A stretch of 64,000 nucleotides of DNA from OM182 bacterium MED-G28 (GTDB lineage Bacteria; Pseudomonadota; Gammaproteobacteria; Pseudomonadales; Pseudohongiellaceae): positions 27,453-91,452 of the forward strand of contig NTJZ01000013.1 of NCBI GenBank assembly GCA_002457215.1, written 5' to 3'. The notes under the pieces were generated by a model. It had not been told where the DNA came from. It did not search any database and worked only from the letters and a program-made list of their open reading frames with translations. Position numbers and translations under genes: made by a program. This document shows positions 7,939 to 16,491 of the stretch, one piece after another. Numbering within the stretch: the first letter of the stretch is position 1; every line of letters begins with the position of its first letter.

Positions 7939-10245
7939 ATGCAAAAGTTTGGAATTGGTCAGCCGGCAACAAGAATTGAAGACAATCGTTTTTTGTCCGG
8001 CAAGGGGAGCTATGTCGAAGATATAAACATAAAAGGACAGACCTACGCAGCATTTGTGCGATCACCTCATGCTCATGCCACCATTTCCTCGATAAACATA
8101 TCAGAAGCCAATTCCCTCCCTGGTGTACTAGGTATATTCACCGTTGAAGATTTGAAAGCAGATGGCATAGGCAATCTACCTTGCGCTGCGCCTGCTATGA
8201 ACAAGGACGGAACACCTTGCGTAATGCCTCCTCGTCCGGCATTGGCAGAAGGTCGTGTTCGACATGTTGGTGATGCTGTTGCAGTAGTTGTTGCAGAAAC
8301 TCGCGAACAGGCATTAGATGCGGCAGAACAAGTTTGGGTGGAATATGAGTTACTAGCCGCGGTTGTGGAAACCGACAAGGCGATGAATGCAGGCTCGAAC
8401 CTAGTATGGAAAGAAGCTCAGGAAAATCAATGTTTCGATTGGGAAGCGGGCGAAGCAGAAGCTACGGAACAGGCATTTTCGGCTGCGAAGCACATTGCAG
8501 AGCTGGATTTAATTAATAATCGCGTTGTACCAACTTCAATGGAAACACGTGGCGCAATTGCTTCTATTGAAACAGAAACAGGTCGTCTGACTCTGCATGT
8601 GTCCTGTCAAGGTGTGCATGTCATGCGGCGCTTGCTCGCCACTCAAATTTTTAATGTTGCGGAAGAAGAAATTCATGTGATCTGCAATGATGTGGGCGGC
8701 GGTTTCGGCATGAAAATCTTTTTGTTTCCAGAGTATGTTTGCACACTCTATGCCGCCCGCAAATTTGGCCGCGCCGTCAAATGGATTTCTGATCGCAATG
8801 AAGCATTCGTCAGCGATAGTCATGGGCGGGATCATGTTACCCGCATGCAGCTCGCTCTAGACCAAAATGCCAAGATACTTGGATTAAAAGTAAATACTGT
8901 AGCTAATCTTGGAGCTTACTTATCAAATTTTGCACCCTTTGTTGCTACTGCCGCTGGTGTACCTATGTTGGTGGGCTGCTATGCAATACCTACTGCCTAC
9001 GTCGAAATACAAGGGGTTTTTACCAACACTACACCGGTAGATGCCTATCGCGGTGCTGGGCGACCGGAAGCGATCTATGCCATCGAGCGATTATTGGATG
9101 CTGCCGCGTTCGACTTAGGCTTGTCACCGGCGGAAATACGTAGACGTAACTTTATAACGCCAGAGGCAATGCCATACTCCACTGCTCTGGGTGCTACTTA
9201 TGACTCTGGCGAATTTCAAAATAATTTAGAAGATGCTCTAGAGATGTCTGATTGGAATAACTTTGATTCACGGCGAACTTCTGCGAAAACTCGAGGAAAA
9301 CTTTTAGGCATCGGCTTAGCTAGTTACATCGAAAAATGTGCTGGCGGCTCTCCGGAACAAGCTCGACTGGAAGTTTCAGCGGAAGGACATGTCACCTTAT
9401 ACATTGGAACATTATCAAATGGCCAAGGCCATGAAACCGCATTTCGCCAAATCCTATGTGAATGTCTTGGCGTTGCCTTCGAAAATGTATCAATCGTGCA
9501 AGGAGATTCAGACCTAATAGAAACTGGCGGAGGAACCATGGGATCACGGTCAGTCCCTGTAGGTGGATCTGCCATTGGTGCAGCTTCAAAAAAAATAATA
9601 GATAAGGCCAAAGAAACCGCCGCCGAACTTATGGAATCCGCAGTTAGTGATATCGAATTCGATGGTGGTGAATTTAGAATTGTTGGGACTGATAGAGTTC
9701 AAAGTTTTAATGAAGTAGCAAAAGCCGCTGCAGCGGACTCGGGAGTTGCTTTCGATGAAAAGGAAACCTTCACCCCTGATGAAGCCACTTATCCGAACGG
9801 TACACATATCTGCGAACTAGAGATCGACGAGGCCACCGGCGAAATCGAATTAGTTGATTATTCAGTGGTAGATGATTTCGGCAAAGTCATAAATCCTCTT
9901 CTATTAGAAGGCCAGGTGCACGGCGGTATCGCCCAAGGACTGGGTCAGGCTTTACTGGAAAGCTGCGAGTACGAAAAGGAATCTGGACAGTTGTTGTCAG
10001 CAAGTTTTATGGACTACACCATGCCCCGAGCCGATGACTTTCCGCCGATACGATTCAACCGCAATGAAGTACCCTGCACCACCAATCCGTTAGGCATAAA
10101 AGGTGCCGGAGAAGCCGGCGCAATCGGCGCACCTCCAGCTATAATTAATGCAATTGTTAATGCGTTAAGTGATTACGGAGTCCGTCATGTAGATATGCCG
10201 GTTACGCCAAACAAACTTTGGGGCTTGATGCAAAGCAGAAACTAA
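7939..10245 (+). CDS. Xanthine dehydrogenase / CoxL-family molybdopterin subunit (form II)
   Basis: Large molybdenum cofactor-binding subunit of a molybdenum hydroxylase. The N-terminus (IGQPATRIEDNRFLSGKGSY) is typical of the CoxL/xanthine dehydrogenase family. Cofactor motif GGGFGMK near 253-259; AYRGAGR near 369-375 marks form II rather than true CO dehydrogenase (AYRCSFR). The catalytic Glu region is GAGEAGAIG near 721-729. Normally it pairs with an FAD subunit and a [2Fe-2S] subunit; neither is adjacent, so partners must be encoded elsewhere. Likely hydroxylates an aromatic, heterocyclic or aldehyde substrate. No signal peptide, so cytosolic. Confidence 0.9.
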   Translation: MQKFGIGQPATRIEDNRFLSGKGSYVEDINIKGQTYAAFVRSPHAHATISSINISEANSLPGVLGIFTVEDLKADGIGNLPCAAPAMNKDGTPCVMPPRPALAEGRVRHVGDAVAVVVAETREQALDAAEQVWVEYELLAAVVETDKAMNAGSNLVWKEAQENQCFDWEAGEAEATEQAFSAAKHIAELDLINNRVVPTSMETRGAIASIETETGRLTLHVSCQGVHVMRRLLATQIFNVAEEEIHVICNDVGGGFGMKIFLFPEYVCTLYAARKFGRAVKWISDRNEAFVSDSHGRDHVTRMQLALDQNAKILGLKVNTVANLGAYLSNFAPFVATAAGVPMLVGCYAIPTAYVEIQGVFTNTTPVDAYRGAGRPEAIYAIERLLDAAAFDLGLSPAEIRRRNFITPEAMPYSTALGATYDSGEFQNNLEDALEMSDWNNFDSRRTSAKTRGKLLGIGLASYIEKCAGGSPEQARLEVSAEGHVTLYIGTLSNGQGHETAFRQILCECLGVAFENVSIVQGDSDLIETGGGTMGSRSVPVGGSAIGAASKKIIDKAKETAAELMESAVSDIEFDGGEFRIVGTDRVQSFNEVAKAAAADSGVAFDEKETFTPDEATYPNGTHICELEIDEATGEIELVDYSVVDDFGKVINPLLLEGQVHGGIAQGLGQALLESCEYEKESGQLLSASFMDYTMPRADDFPPIRFNRNEVPCTTNPLGIKGAGEAGAIGAPPAIINAIVNALSDYGVRHVDMPVTPNKLWGLMQSRN

Positions 10246-10318
10246 TTGGGCAATCTTAGACTGCGCCTGCTAAGAGCGATGACTAACTTTTTGATTGGGC
10301 AGTACCCAAAACCAAGAT

Positions 10319-10344
10319 AAAGCCGTCGTCGGCTTTGCTTTTTT
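10319..10344 (+). terminator. Rho-independent terminator
   Basis: Stem AAAGCCG (10319-10325), loop TCGT, stem CGGCTTT (10330-10336), then GC and six T. It lies 74 nt after the molybdenum hydroxylase gene, in the convergent gap. Confidence 0.85.
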
Positions 10345-10365
10345 GGCAGACATGAATAACATTAA

Positions 10366-11328
10366 TTAATGACGGTGGATAAACTTGTGTAGATCAGGTT
10401 TTATTGTGTCAGCGACATAGATTACACCGCCAGGCGCAAGAGTCATGTAATGGGCCTCACCAAATTCACCGAGCTTTTTCCCAGGTTCACCAGTTGCTGC
10501 AACAACTTTGCCATTTTTATCCAGCTTCAAAATCTCCCCTGCAAACCCACTCACCATCCACAAGGTGCCTTCTTCATCGAAGTGTAATCCGCAGGGCCAG
10601 CCTTTATAATGCCATTCCTTAAGGTAAGCTCCTTCATCGTCAAATATTTGAATGCGGCGATTCTGGCGATCTGCAACATAAATCAGCCCCTCACCGTCTA
10701 CAACGATTGAATGAGGGGTATCGAATTGACCAGGCCCTGTGCCCGACCCACCCCATTTCTTCATAAAACGACCCATTCGATCATATTTTAATAATTGTGG
10801 TGTACCTCGGCCATGACCAACCAAGATAAAAACTTCACCTTCATCATTTATGGTTAAATCCGTCGGCTCAAACAGTAATCCATCTTCTGGTTCTCCAGCT
10901 TCGCCCATTTTGCCAATAGTAAGCAGCACTTCGCCATCGAGATTCATTTTTCGTACGGTGTGCCCATTAACGTCTGTGGTCCATATGTTGCCTTCAGGAT
11001 CAAGACGCATACCATGTGGCCGCACGTAATCCCCCTGCCCCCAGGTTCGCAGTAGCCGACCCCGTGGATCGAACTCCATTAGAGGGTTTGGACCACGATT
11101 GAAAAGAATCAAATGATTGTCTTTAGTCCATACAACACTAGAGGATGCTCCTAACTCGACGCCTGAAGGAATTTTTAACCCATGCTGCACTGGGACATAT
11201 CCCAGATCTGGAGCAAGCTCCATTTGCAAAGGATCTGGACCTTCCAGTACCTGAGCTCGCACACCCAAGGAAAAACCCAATGCAATAGTTGTGCTGAGGG
11301 CAATTATCTTGAATTGCTTAAACTTCAT
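10366..11328 (-). CDS. Secreted NHL-repeat protein, PAL-like with three conserved His
   Basis: 320-aa secreted six-bladed propeller (signal to about VRAQ, residue 26). All three PAL zinc-ligand positions look filled: PHG (H105), PHS (H206) and AHY (H293). The spacings 101 and 87 are close to the 105 and 96 of mammalian PAL. The usual annotation would be a peptidyl-alpha-hydroxyglycine alpha-amidating-lyase family protein. The start is the ATG at 11328 with GGAGAAC upstream; the longer frame to 11385 would overlap the preceding gene and spoil the signal peptide. The CHEGN gene upstream ends 25 nt before this ATG, so the two are likely one operon. Real substrate unknown. Confidence 0.85.
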   Translation of the reverse strand: MKFKQFKIIALSTTIALGFSLGVRAQVLEGPDPLQMELAPDLGYVPVQHGLKIPSGVELGASSSVVWTKDNHLILFNRGPNPLMEFDPRGRLLRTWGQGDYVRPHGMRLDPEGNIWTTDVNGHTVRKMNLDGEVLLTIGKMGEAGEPEDGLLFEPTDLTINDEGEVFILVGHGRGTPQLLKYDRMGRFMKKWGGSGTGPGQFDTPHSIVVDGEGLIYVADRQNRRIQIFDDEGAYLKEWHYKGWPCGLHFDEEGTLWMVSGFAGEILKLDKNGKVVAATGEPGKKLGEFGEAHYMTLAPGGVIYVADTIKPDLHKFIHRH

Positions 11329-11353
11329 ACTTAGTTCTCCAAACCAATGCGTT

Positions 11354-12340
11354 CTAATCGTCGTCTTTCGGCGTACCGTTTCCATTCATTCCCATAGATT
11401 CATAACGTCGCCATCCCGCAAGAATACCAACCATTCCATGATTACCTTCATGACAGGCGTATTCATAGACAGGGTCTTCAATTTGACGTAAAGGGAATTT
11501 CGCAGACCAGGGCTGATCCCAAGAAAGCGGATCTTCGATAGTGAAATCATATTCCAGAGTGTTAGCACCAATACGCCGGATGCGTTCTTCCAACACCATT
11601 TTTTCGGAAGCCCCGCGACCATTGTCATGATAGTAAAAATGCTGGGTTTTAATGACCAATGTGTCACCTTCAAACCGGGCAATGGCGTCACCATCCCATT
11701 TCAACACTTTTGTTTGATGTTCATCATCGAAGCGAATGATGCGCGCTCGATGGATCATCTCACTCAAAATCATGATGTGATCTTCGGTTTGCACGATTTG
11801 AATATTGTTATTGTAAGCGCCTGGCACTATAGGTGGTCCTGCACCTCCACTCATCAAACACCTGTCTGCCAAAGTTCGACCTTCAGGACCAATGCTAAGA
11901 CGTCTGTTTTCGGCCCTCACCTGAGCCCTTTTCCTGCCCATTTCGTTTAAGGGAGGCAAACGACCATTTGGCGGATCATAAATCAGTGACGTTCTGCGAT
12001 CGGCGACGGTGTTCTCACCACGCTCATACCAGAAATTATTGTAGGAAATTACCCCTGGCGGATAGCCAGCACCACCAACAGAATCGATGATGAGGTCCCG
12101 ATTCTGACGACGAAGTTCGAATTCTTCCCATTCTACTGCCTGCTCGGGGGTGAGTGTTTCCAGGTGCTCTAACTCTCTCGGGCGGTTCAACGGAGTAATG
12201 GTGCGATAGGTGTAGACACCCTGCAGATCTGGATGCCCAAATTCGGTAAGAGGAGTATCAGATGATTGGGCGGACGCTATAGGAACAACTATCAGGCCAC
12301 CTAGAGCTATGCTTAAAAGAAAGATCACTTTGGTGCTCAT
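11354..12340 (-). CDS. Secreted CHEGN-family protein of unknown function (paralogue 1)
   Basis: 328 aa with a signal peptide ending near ASAQ. One of four related genes in the window (others near 46.8, 50.6 and 59.8 kb). Shared landmarks in order: PDLQGVYTYR after the signal, a GRLPPLNEMGR block, DRCLMSGG, NIQIVQTEDHIMIL, WDGDAIARFEGDTLVIKT and a C-terminal ACHEGNHGM motif with C296 and H297. The Cys/His of CHEGN could bind metal or sit at an active site, but this is a guess. No named domain is known to me. RBS GGAGG is 5 nt before the ATG. Operon with the PAL-like gene. Confidence 0.75.
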   Translation of the reverse strand: MSTKVIFLLSIALGGLIVVPIASAQSSDTPLTEFGHPDLQGVYTYRTITPLNRPRELEHLETLTPEQAVEWEEFELRRQNRDLIIDSVGGAGYPPGVISYNNFWYERGENTVADRRTSLIYDPPNGRLPPLNEMGRKRAQVRAENRRLSIGPEGRTLADRCLMSGGAGPPIVPGAYNNNIQIVQTEDHIMILSEMIHRARIIRFDDEHQTKVLKWDGDAIARFEGDTLVIKTQHFYYHDNGRGASEKMVLEERIRRIGANTLEYDFTIEDPLSWDQPWSAKFPLRQIEDPVYEYACHEGNHGMVGILAGWRRYESMGMNGNGTPKDDD

Positions 12341-12565
12341 TGAATCCTCCGTGCTCTGGTTATTGTTAATCGGAAGAGAACTTTAACCTATCAAATTACG
12401 CTACTGACATAATTTTTCAAGTGAAATATAAGTCACAGGTGTCTTAGTAACACTATGCCAAAGCTGCTTTGGTCCTGATTAAATTCTCAAGCGAAGAAAT
12501 TATCGAAGAAAACTTCATGAAGCCAGAGTGGGATTATGAAACTCAGAATTTTGAAAAAAAGGTCG

Positions 12566-14797
12566 TTAAAATGTACCACTCACTTTAAGCGAAAAGGACC
12601 TACCAAAATCCCGACACATGTACTCCACTTCTTCCAGTATATTGTCAGCTATGTTTCCTACGTAACGAATACGATCTCTGCACACTTGCACATCTGCAAG
12701 ATTCCGTGCATCCAAGCGAAAAGTCACATCATCAAATGCAATAAATTCCAGAAAGCCAGTGAAGTATGGATCTGCGTGATCATTTTCGATGTCTTCGATG
12801 TCCCAGCGCTTAGTTCCACCGTCAATACGATTACGCATTTCGATGCCGTAGTTTAAACGCCACTGCGGTATGTCGTGGCGAAAGCCCCAATTAAATTCAC
12901 CACGATGGTAATTATTAAAGCGACGAGTTTCATTGAGAAAAGAATCTGTTACCCAGGAATCTCGAACATTGGCACTAGTAGTAAACAACACATTAGGCAT
13001 ACCAAGGCGGGAAAGCCGTACGCTGCCTTTGATTTCAAACACCTGCATATCGCCAGTGCCAATATTACCAGCGGCAGATCTTAGATCGTTGGGCCCAGGA
13101 GAAACATCGATACGCTGCAAGAGATCTTTATGGCGATGATGGTAGAAATTTGCGCTCACTACACCTTGATCATCTGGGAGTCGATATTCCGCCAATAAGT
13201 TGTAGTTCCACCAGTAATCTGGCCGGAGGTTAGAATTGCCGGCCAAGGTATTTGAGTCTTCATCGTCTTGATCGCTGGTAGCAACAAAATCTGTGAAGCT
13301 TAATTGCCTGACAACTTTTTCTATCAGCACTCGAAGTTGTAGTTGTGGCGTGACATCAAATCGATAATCCAACTTTGGCTTAAAGAAATTAAAGTCTCGA
13401 CTATTGCTAACATCTCCGCTCATTGAGATTTCAGATGTCTCATAAACAAGAGAAGTTTCTAGAGACATACGGGGACTAATGCGCCAATTGTGAATCGCAA
13501 AGGGCTCATAACGAACTTCTTCTACCCGCGTGTTGGCGTTAGGAATATTTACTGGAGATAAACCTCCAAAAGCTTGAGAAGGTGCCTCACTGCCCGAGAG
13601 AAGCCCCAGCGCCAAGTTTGAATCTAAAATAGTTTGAGCGCGCTCCGCACCAACTTCCACATCCTGCCCACCAAAGAGATTCATCGTGTATGAACCGCGC
13701 ATTATCCGTTCTTCCAGAATACTTCCTGTATCGAGAAATAGGTTTTTCTCTTCGCTGCCATTTTCCAAAATATCCCAGCGTTCGCGAGTATTGGCGGTGT
13801 CGTTTTTATTAGCAATAACAAGTATTTTGAAACGATTACCATCGTCACGACGATATTCGTAGTCACCACCTATTTCCCAGTTCGTTTTTGTTCCAGGAAT
13901 GTCTTCTCTTTCATAATCGTGTAGCAACGAACCCCCGCGAAGATCAACGGTCAATCTTTCCACTTCTGTCGGGTCGTCGTCCTCAGCAATCAAGGCATTG
14001 AATCGCAAACTACTTTTAGTATTTAGTTGATAATCTAGATTAGTCGATAAGGTGTAAGTGGTGTTATCTCGAATTCGCTCTTCGTCAATAAAATCGTTGG
14101 GCAATTCGCCAGGGAGAATGCTATTTTCTCTAAGCTGTGTGAAATTGTAATTAGGCACGGCTGAAGCGTTTACGATAAAGTTCAGGTCGCCTGTTTGACC
14201 TGCGTAAGTTAGTGATCCGCCAGGTTCGGAATTGTTATCGGAATAATAATTCGCATTTACTTCATAATTAATCGAGGTGTTTGATATCTCCTCAAAAAGT
14301 ACGATATTGGCTATCTGCGTGCTTCCTCTTACGTCAAGATCTCCAGAGGTGCCGCGGATGATTTCAATGTAATCAACTTGATCAGCATCGACTCTCCGCA
14401 ACTGAGTTTCTGTATTATTATTCTTTCCTGCTGTGCGCTTGCCGTTAATTAAAATTTGAGTGCCACTGCTGCCACTGCCAAGACCTCGACCGCCACGACT
14501 TACATTAGAAAAACTACCACCACTACTGCCACCACGACTGCTGCCACCGATACTCGATATTTCCATTCCCGGGATCCGGTTCAACATATCTAACGCAGTT
14601 ACCGGCGCATATTCGGAAAAATAAGCGAAGGGATAAACAACCGTAGAGTCATCTCCTACATTCTCTTGTGCCCAGGCATTCAGCGAAAAAGAAACGACTA
14701 ACATCACCGGCAGAAAAAGACGAGAAATTTGTATGGCGAGTGTTTTGGGCAAGCTTTCTGAGATACTGCCTCGCGAAATCCTTATACGCACCTTCAA
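12566..14797 (-). CDS. TonB-dependent outer-membrane receptor
   Basis: 743 aa. Signal peptide to about residue 44 (NAWAQ), a plug domain (about 60-170) and a 22-strand-type barrel ending in Phe (KVSGTF), as outer-membrane proteins usually do. The plug has MLNRIPGMEI (71-80), ILINGKRT (115-122) and VDYIEIIRGT (141-150). Between them is an unusual Gly/Ser-rich stretch (about 84-112). It imports an unknown ligand with TonB energy. The start is a TTG with GGAAG upstream; no better ATG exists. A 20-bp palindrome lies about 135 nt upstream. The aminotransferase and symporter genes upstream on the same strand hint at a nitrogenous ligand, which is inference. Confidence 0.9.
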   Translation of the reverse strand: MKVRIRISRGSISESLPKTLAIQISRLFLPVMLVVSFSLNAWAQENVGDDSTVVYPFAYFSEYAPVTALDMLNRIPGMEISSIGGSSRGGSSGGSFSNVSRGGRGLGSGSSGTQILINGKRTAGKNNNTETQLRRVDADQVDYIEIIRGTSGDLDVRGSTQIANIVLFEEISNTSINYEVNANYYSDNNSEPGGSLTYAGQTGDLNFIVNASAVPNYNFTQLRENSILPGELPNDFIDEERIRDNTTYTLSTNLDYQLNTKSSLRFNALIAEDDDPTEVERLTVDLRGGSLLHDYEREDIPGTKTNWEIGGDYEYRRDDGNRFKILVIANKNDTANTRERWDILENGSEEKNLFLDTGSILEERIMRGSYTMNLFGGQDVEVGAERAQTILDSNLALGLLSGSEAPSQAFGGLSPVNIPNANTRVEEVRYEPFAIHNWRISPRMSLETSLVYETSEISMSGDVSNSRDFNFFKPKLDYRFDVTPQLQLRVLIEKVVRQLSFTDFVATSDQDDEDSNTLAGNSNLRPDYWWNYNLLAEYRLPDDQGVVSANFYHHRHKDLLQRIDVSPGPNDLRSAAGNIGTGDMQVFEIKGSVRLSRLGMPNVLFTTSANVRDSWVTDSFLNETRRFNNYHRGEFNWGFRHDIPQWRLNYGIEMRNRIDGGTKRWDIEDIENDHADPYFTGFLEFIAFDDVTFRLDARNLADVQVCRDRIRYVGNIADNILEEVEYMCRDFGRSFSLKVSGTF

Positions 14798-15130
14798 AAT
14801 ATCTTCCTAAAGAGTAAATCTAATTTAAATAGAATAGATCGGCGCAGTATACGTAAGTCTTACCCGAGCAACTGTGACATTTTGCAAGTACTAATTATTT
14901 TTTTGGAGTGCTCAGGCGATTGAAAGAGGAAGTTTAGTAATTACTAAACTAGCAGTAGTTTTTAAGAACGCGGCTTTTAAGATGTAACGGCATAAACAAG
15001 ATCCTTGTTTTACTGACTACACCTCTTGCTAGCTTGAATACATTGCAGGCTCTATCATAAACCGAAATTTCTTTGCCATAGCTAAGTTAATCTATTACGT
15101 GTAACTCAATTGATCTCTGTGTTTACAGAT
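14798..15130. other. Intergenic control region upstream of the TonB receptor gene
   Basis: 333 bp between the aminotransferase stop and the receptor start. No gene seen. It contains the 20-bp palindrome at 14931-14950 listed separately. No promoter with proper spacing stands out on the minus strand. Confidence 0.5.
14931..14950. promoter_or_regulatory. Perfect 20-bp palindrome, candidate operator
   Basis: AGTTTAGTAA followed directly by its exact reverse complement TTACTAAACT. It has no loop, so it is a DNA dyad rather than a terminator. It sits about 135 nt upstream of the TonB-receptor start. Regulator unknown. Confidence 0.6.
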
Positions 15131-16447
15131 TCAAGCAAGTTCATTCAAGGATTCTCCTACTGCGTTAATCAAACTATCGATTTGTTCTTTACTAGTTATA
15201 AAAGGTGGTGCCAACTGCAAAGTGTCTGCACCCCAGCGCACATAGAACCCTTTTTCAAAACACTTTATACCTACCTCAAACGGGCGGCGCAAAGGTTCTC
15301 CAGGGTAGTGTTCCATGGTAAGGCCGCCGGCAAACCCATAATTACGAATATCAGTGACAAAAGGCGCGGAACGTAAGCTATGAATCGCATCTTCAAACAC
15401 CGAGGACATCTCTTTTACCTGCTGAACCAAGTTGTCATTTACCAGTAAATCGAGAGCTGCGAGGCCCGCTGCGCACGCTACAGGGTGTGCAGAATAGGTA
15501 TAACCGTGAGGGAACTCCACCATATATTCTGGGCCGCCTTTTTCCATGTAGGCTTCGTAGATATTCGACCCGACAACTACCGCTCCCAATGGAATTACGC
15601 CATTGGTAATTTGTTTAGCCAAAGTCATTATGTCTGGCGTTACACCAAACTCTTCTGCTCCAGTTAAAGAACCCATTCGTCCAAACCCAGTAATAACTTC
15701 ATCAAATATCAAGAGAATATTATGCTTGTCACAGATTGCTCTAAGCCTGTTTAGATATCCTTTAGGCGGCGGCAATACACCCGAAGTACCAGATAGAGGT
15801 TCCACTATCACCGCAGCAATATTGGAAGCATCATGGAGTAAGACCAATTCCTCTAACTCGTCAGCCAAATGCGCACCTTGTTCCGGCATACCACGACTAA
15901 AAGCATTCTCTGGAAGTAATGTGTGAGGTATATGATCTGAATCGATAGTTTGCCCAAACAGTTTGCGGTTGAATCCAATTCCACCAACTCCGATACCGCC
16001 AAAATTAACGCCATGATAACCTTTGTGGCGACCAATAAACTTAGTCTTACTGGGCTGACCTTGGTTACGCCAGTATCCCCGAGCTATTTTTAACGCAGTG
16101 TCTACGGTTTCCGAACCTGAATCAGTAAAAAATACATTATCAAGACCAGAAGGAGTCAGCTCTACGACTTTATTGGCAAGCTCAAAACTTAAAGGATGAC
16201 CGTATTGAAAACCAGGTGAATAATCTAAATTCACGACTTGCTTTGAAACTGCTTCGGCTATTTCTTTACGGCTATGGCCAGCGCCACAGGTCCATAGTCC
16301 TGATAAACCATCAAAAACCTGCTTACCTTCAGAATCTGTGTAGTAAAGCCCGTCAGCTGCCACGATTAGTCTAGGATTGTTCTTAAACTGGCGATTAGCA
16401 GTAAAAGGCATCCAATGGGCATAAAGTTCTTGCTTATCGATCGTCAC
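15131..16447 (-). CDS. Class III aminotransferase (omega-amino acid--pyruvate type)
   Basis: PLP-dependent transaminase moving an amino group from an omega-amino acid or amine (such as beta-alanine) to pyruvate, in the cytosol. Motifs: MPFTANRQF near the N-terminus, as in omega-amino acid:pyruvate transaminases; SGSET (110-114); FDEV with Asp249; and the PLP Lys in LAKQITNG (K278). The 438-aa length is normal. The start is GTG with GGAGAT 8 nt upstream. The symporter gene lies 44 nt upstream on the same strand, suggesting joint uptake and deamination of an amine. Exact substrate not decidable. Confidence 0.9.
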   Translation of the reverse strand: MTIDKQELYAHWMPFTANRQFKNNPRLIVAADGLYYTDSEGKQVFDGLSGLWTCGAGHSRKEIAEAVSKQVVNLDYSPGFQYGHPLSFELANKVVELTPSGLDNVFFTDSGSETVDTALKIARGYWRNQGQPSKTKFIGRHKGYHGVNFGGIGVGGIGFNRKLFGQTIDSDHIPHTLLPENAFSRGMPEQGAHLADELEELVLLHDASNIAAVIVEPLSGTSGVLPPPKGYLNRLRAICDKHNILLIFDEVITGFGRMGSLTGAEEFGVTPDIMTLAKQITNGVIPLGAVVVGSNIYEAYMEKGGPEYMVEFPHGYTYSAHPVACAAGLAALDLLVNDNLVQQVKEMSSVFEDAIHSLRSAPFVTDIRNYGFAGGLTMEHYPGEPLRRPFEVGIKCFEKGFYVRWGADTLQLAPPFITSKEQIDSLINAVGESLNELA

Positions 16448-16491
16448 CTAATCAATCTCCATTAATCTGTTTCAATACTGGGGTTCTAGTT

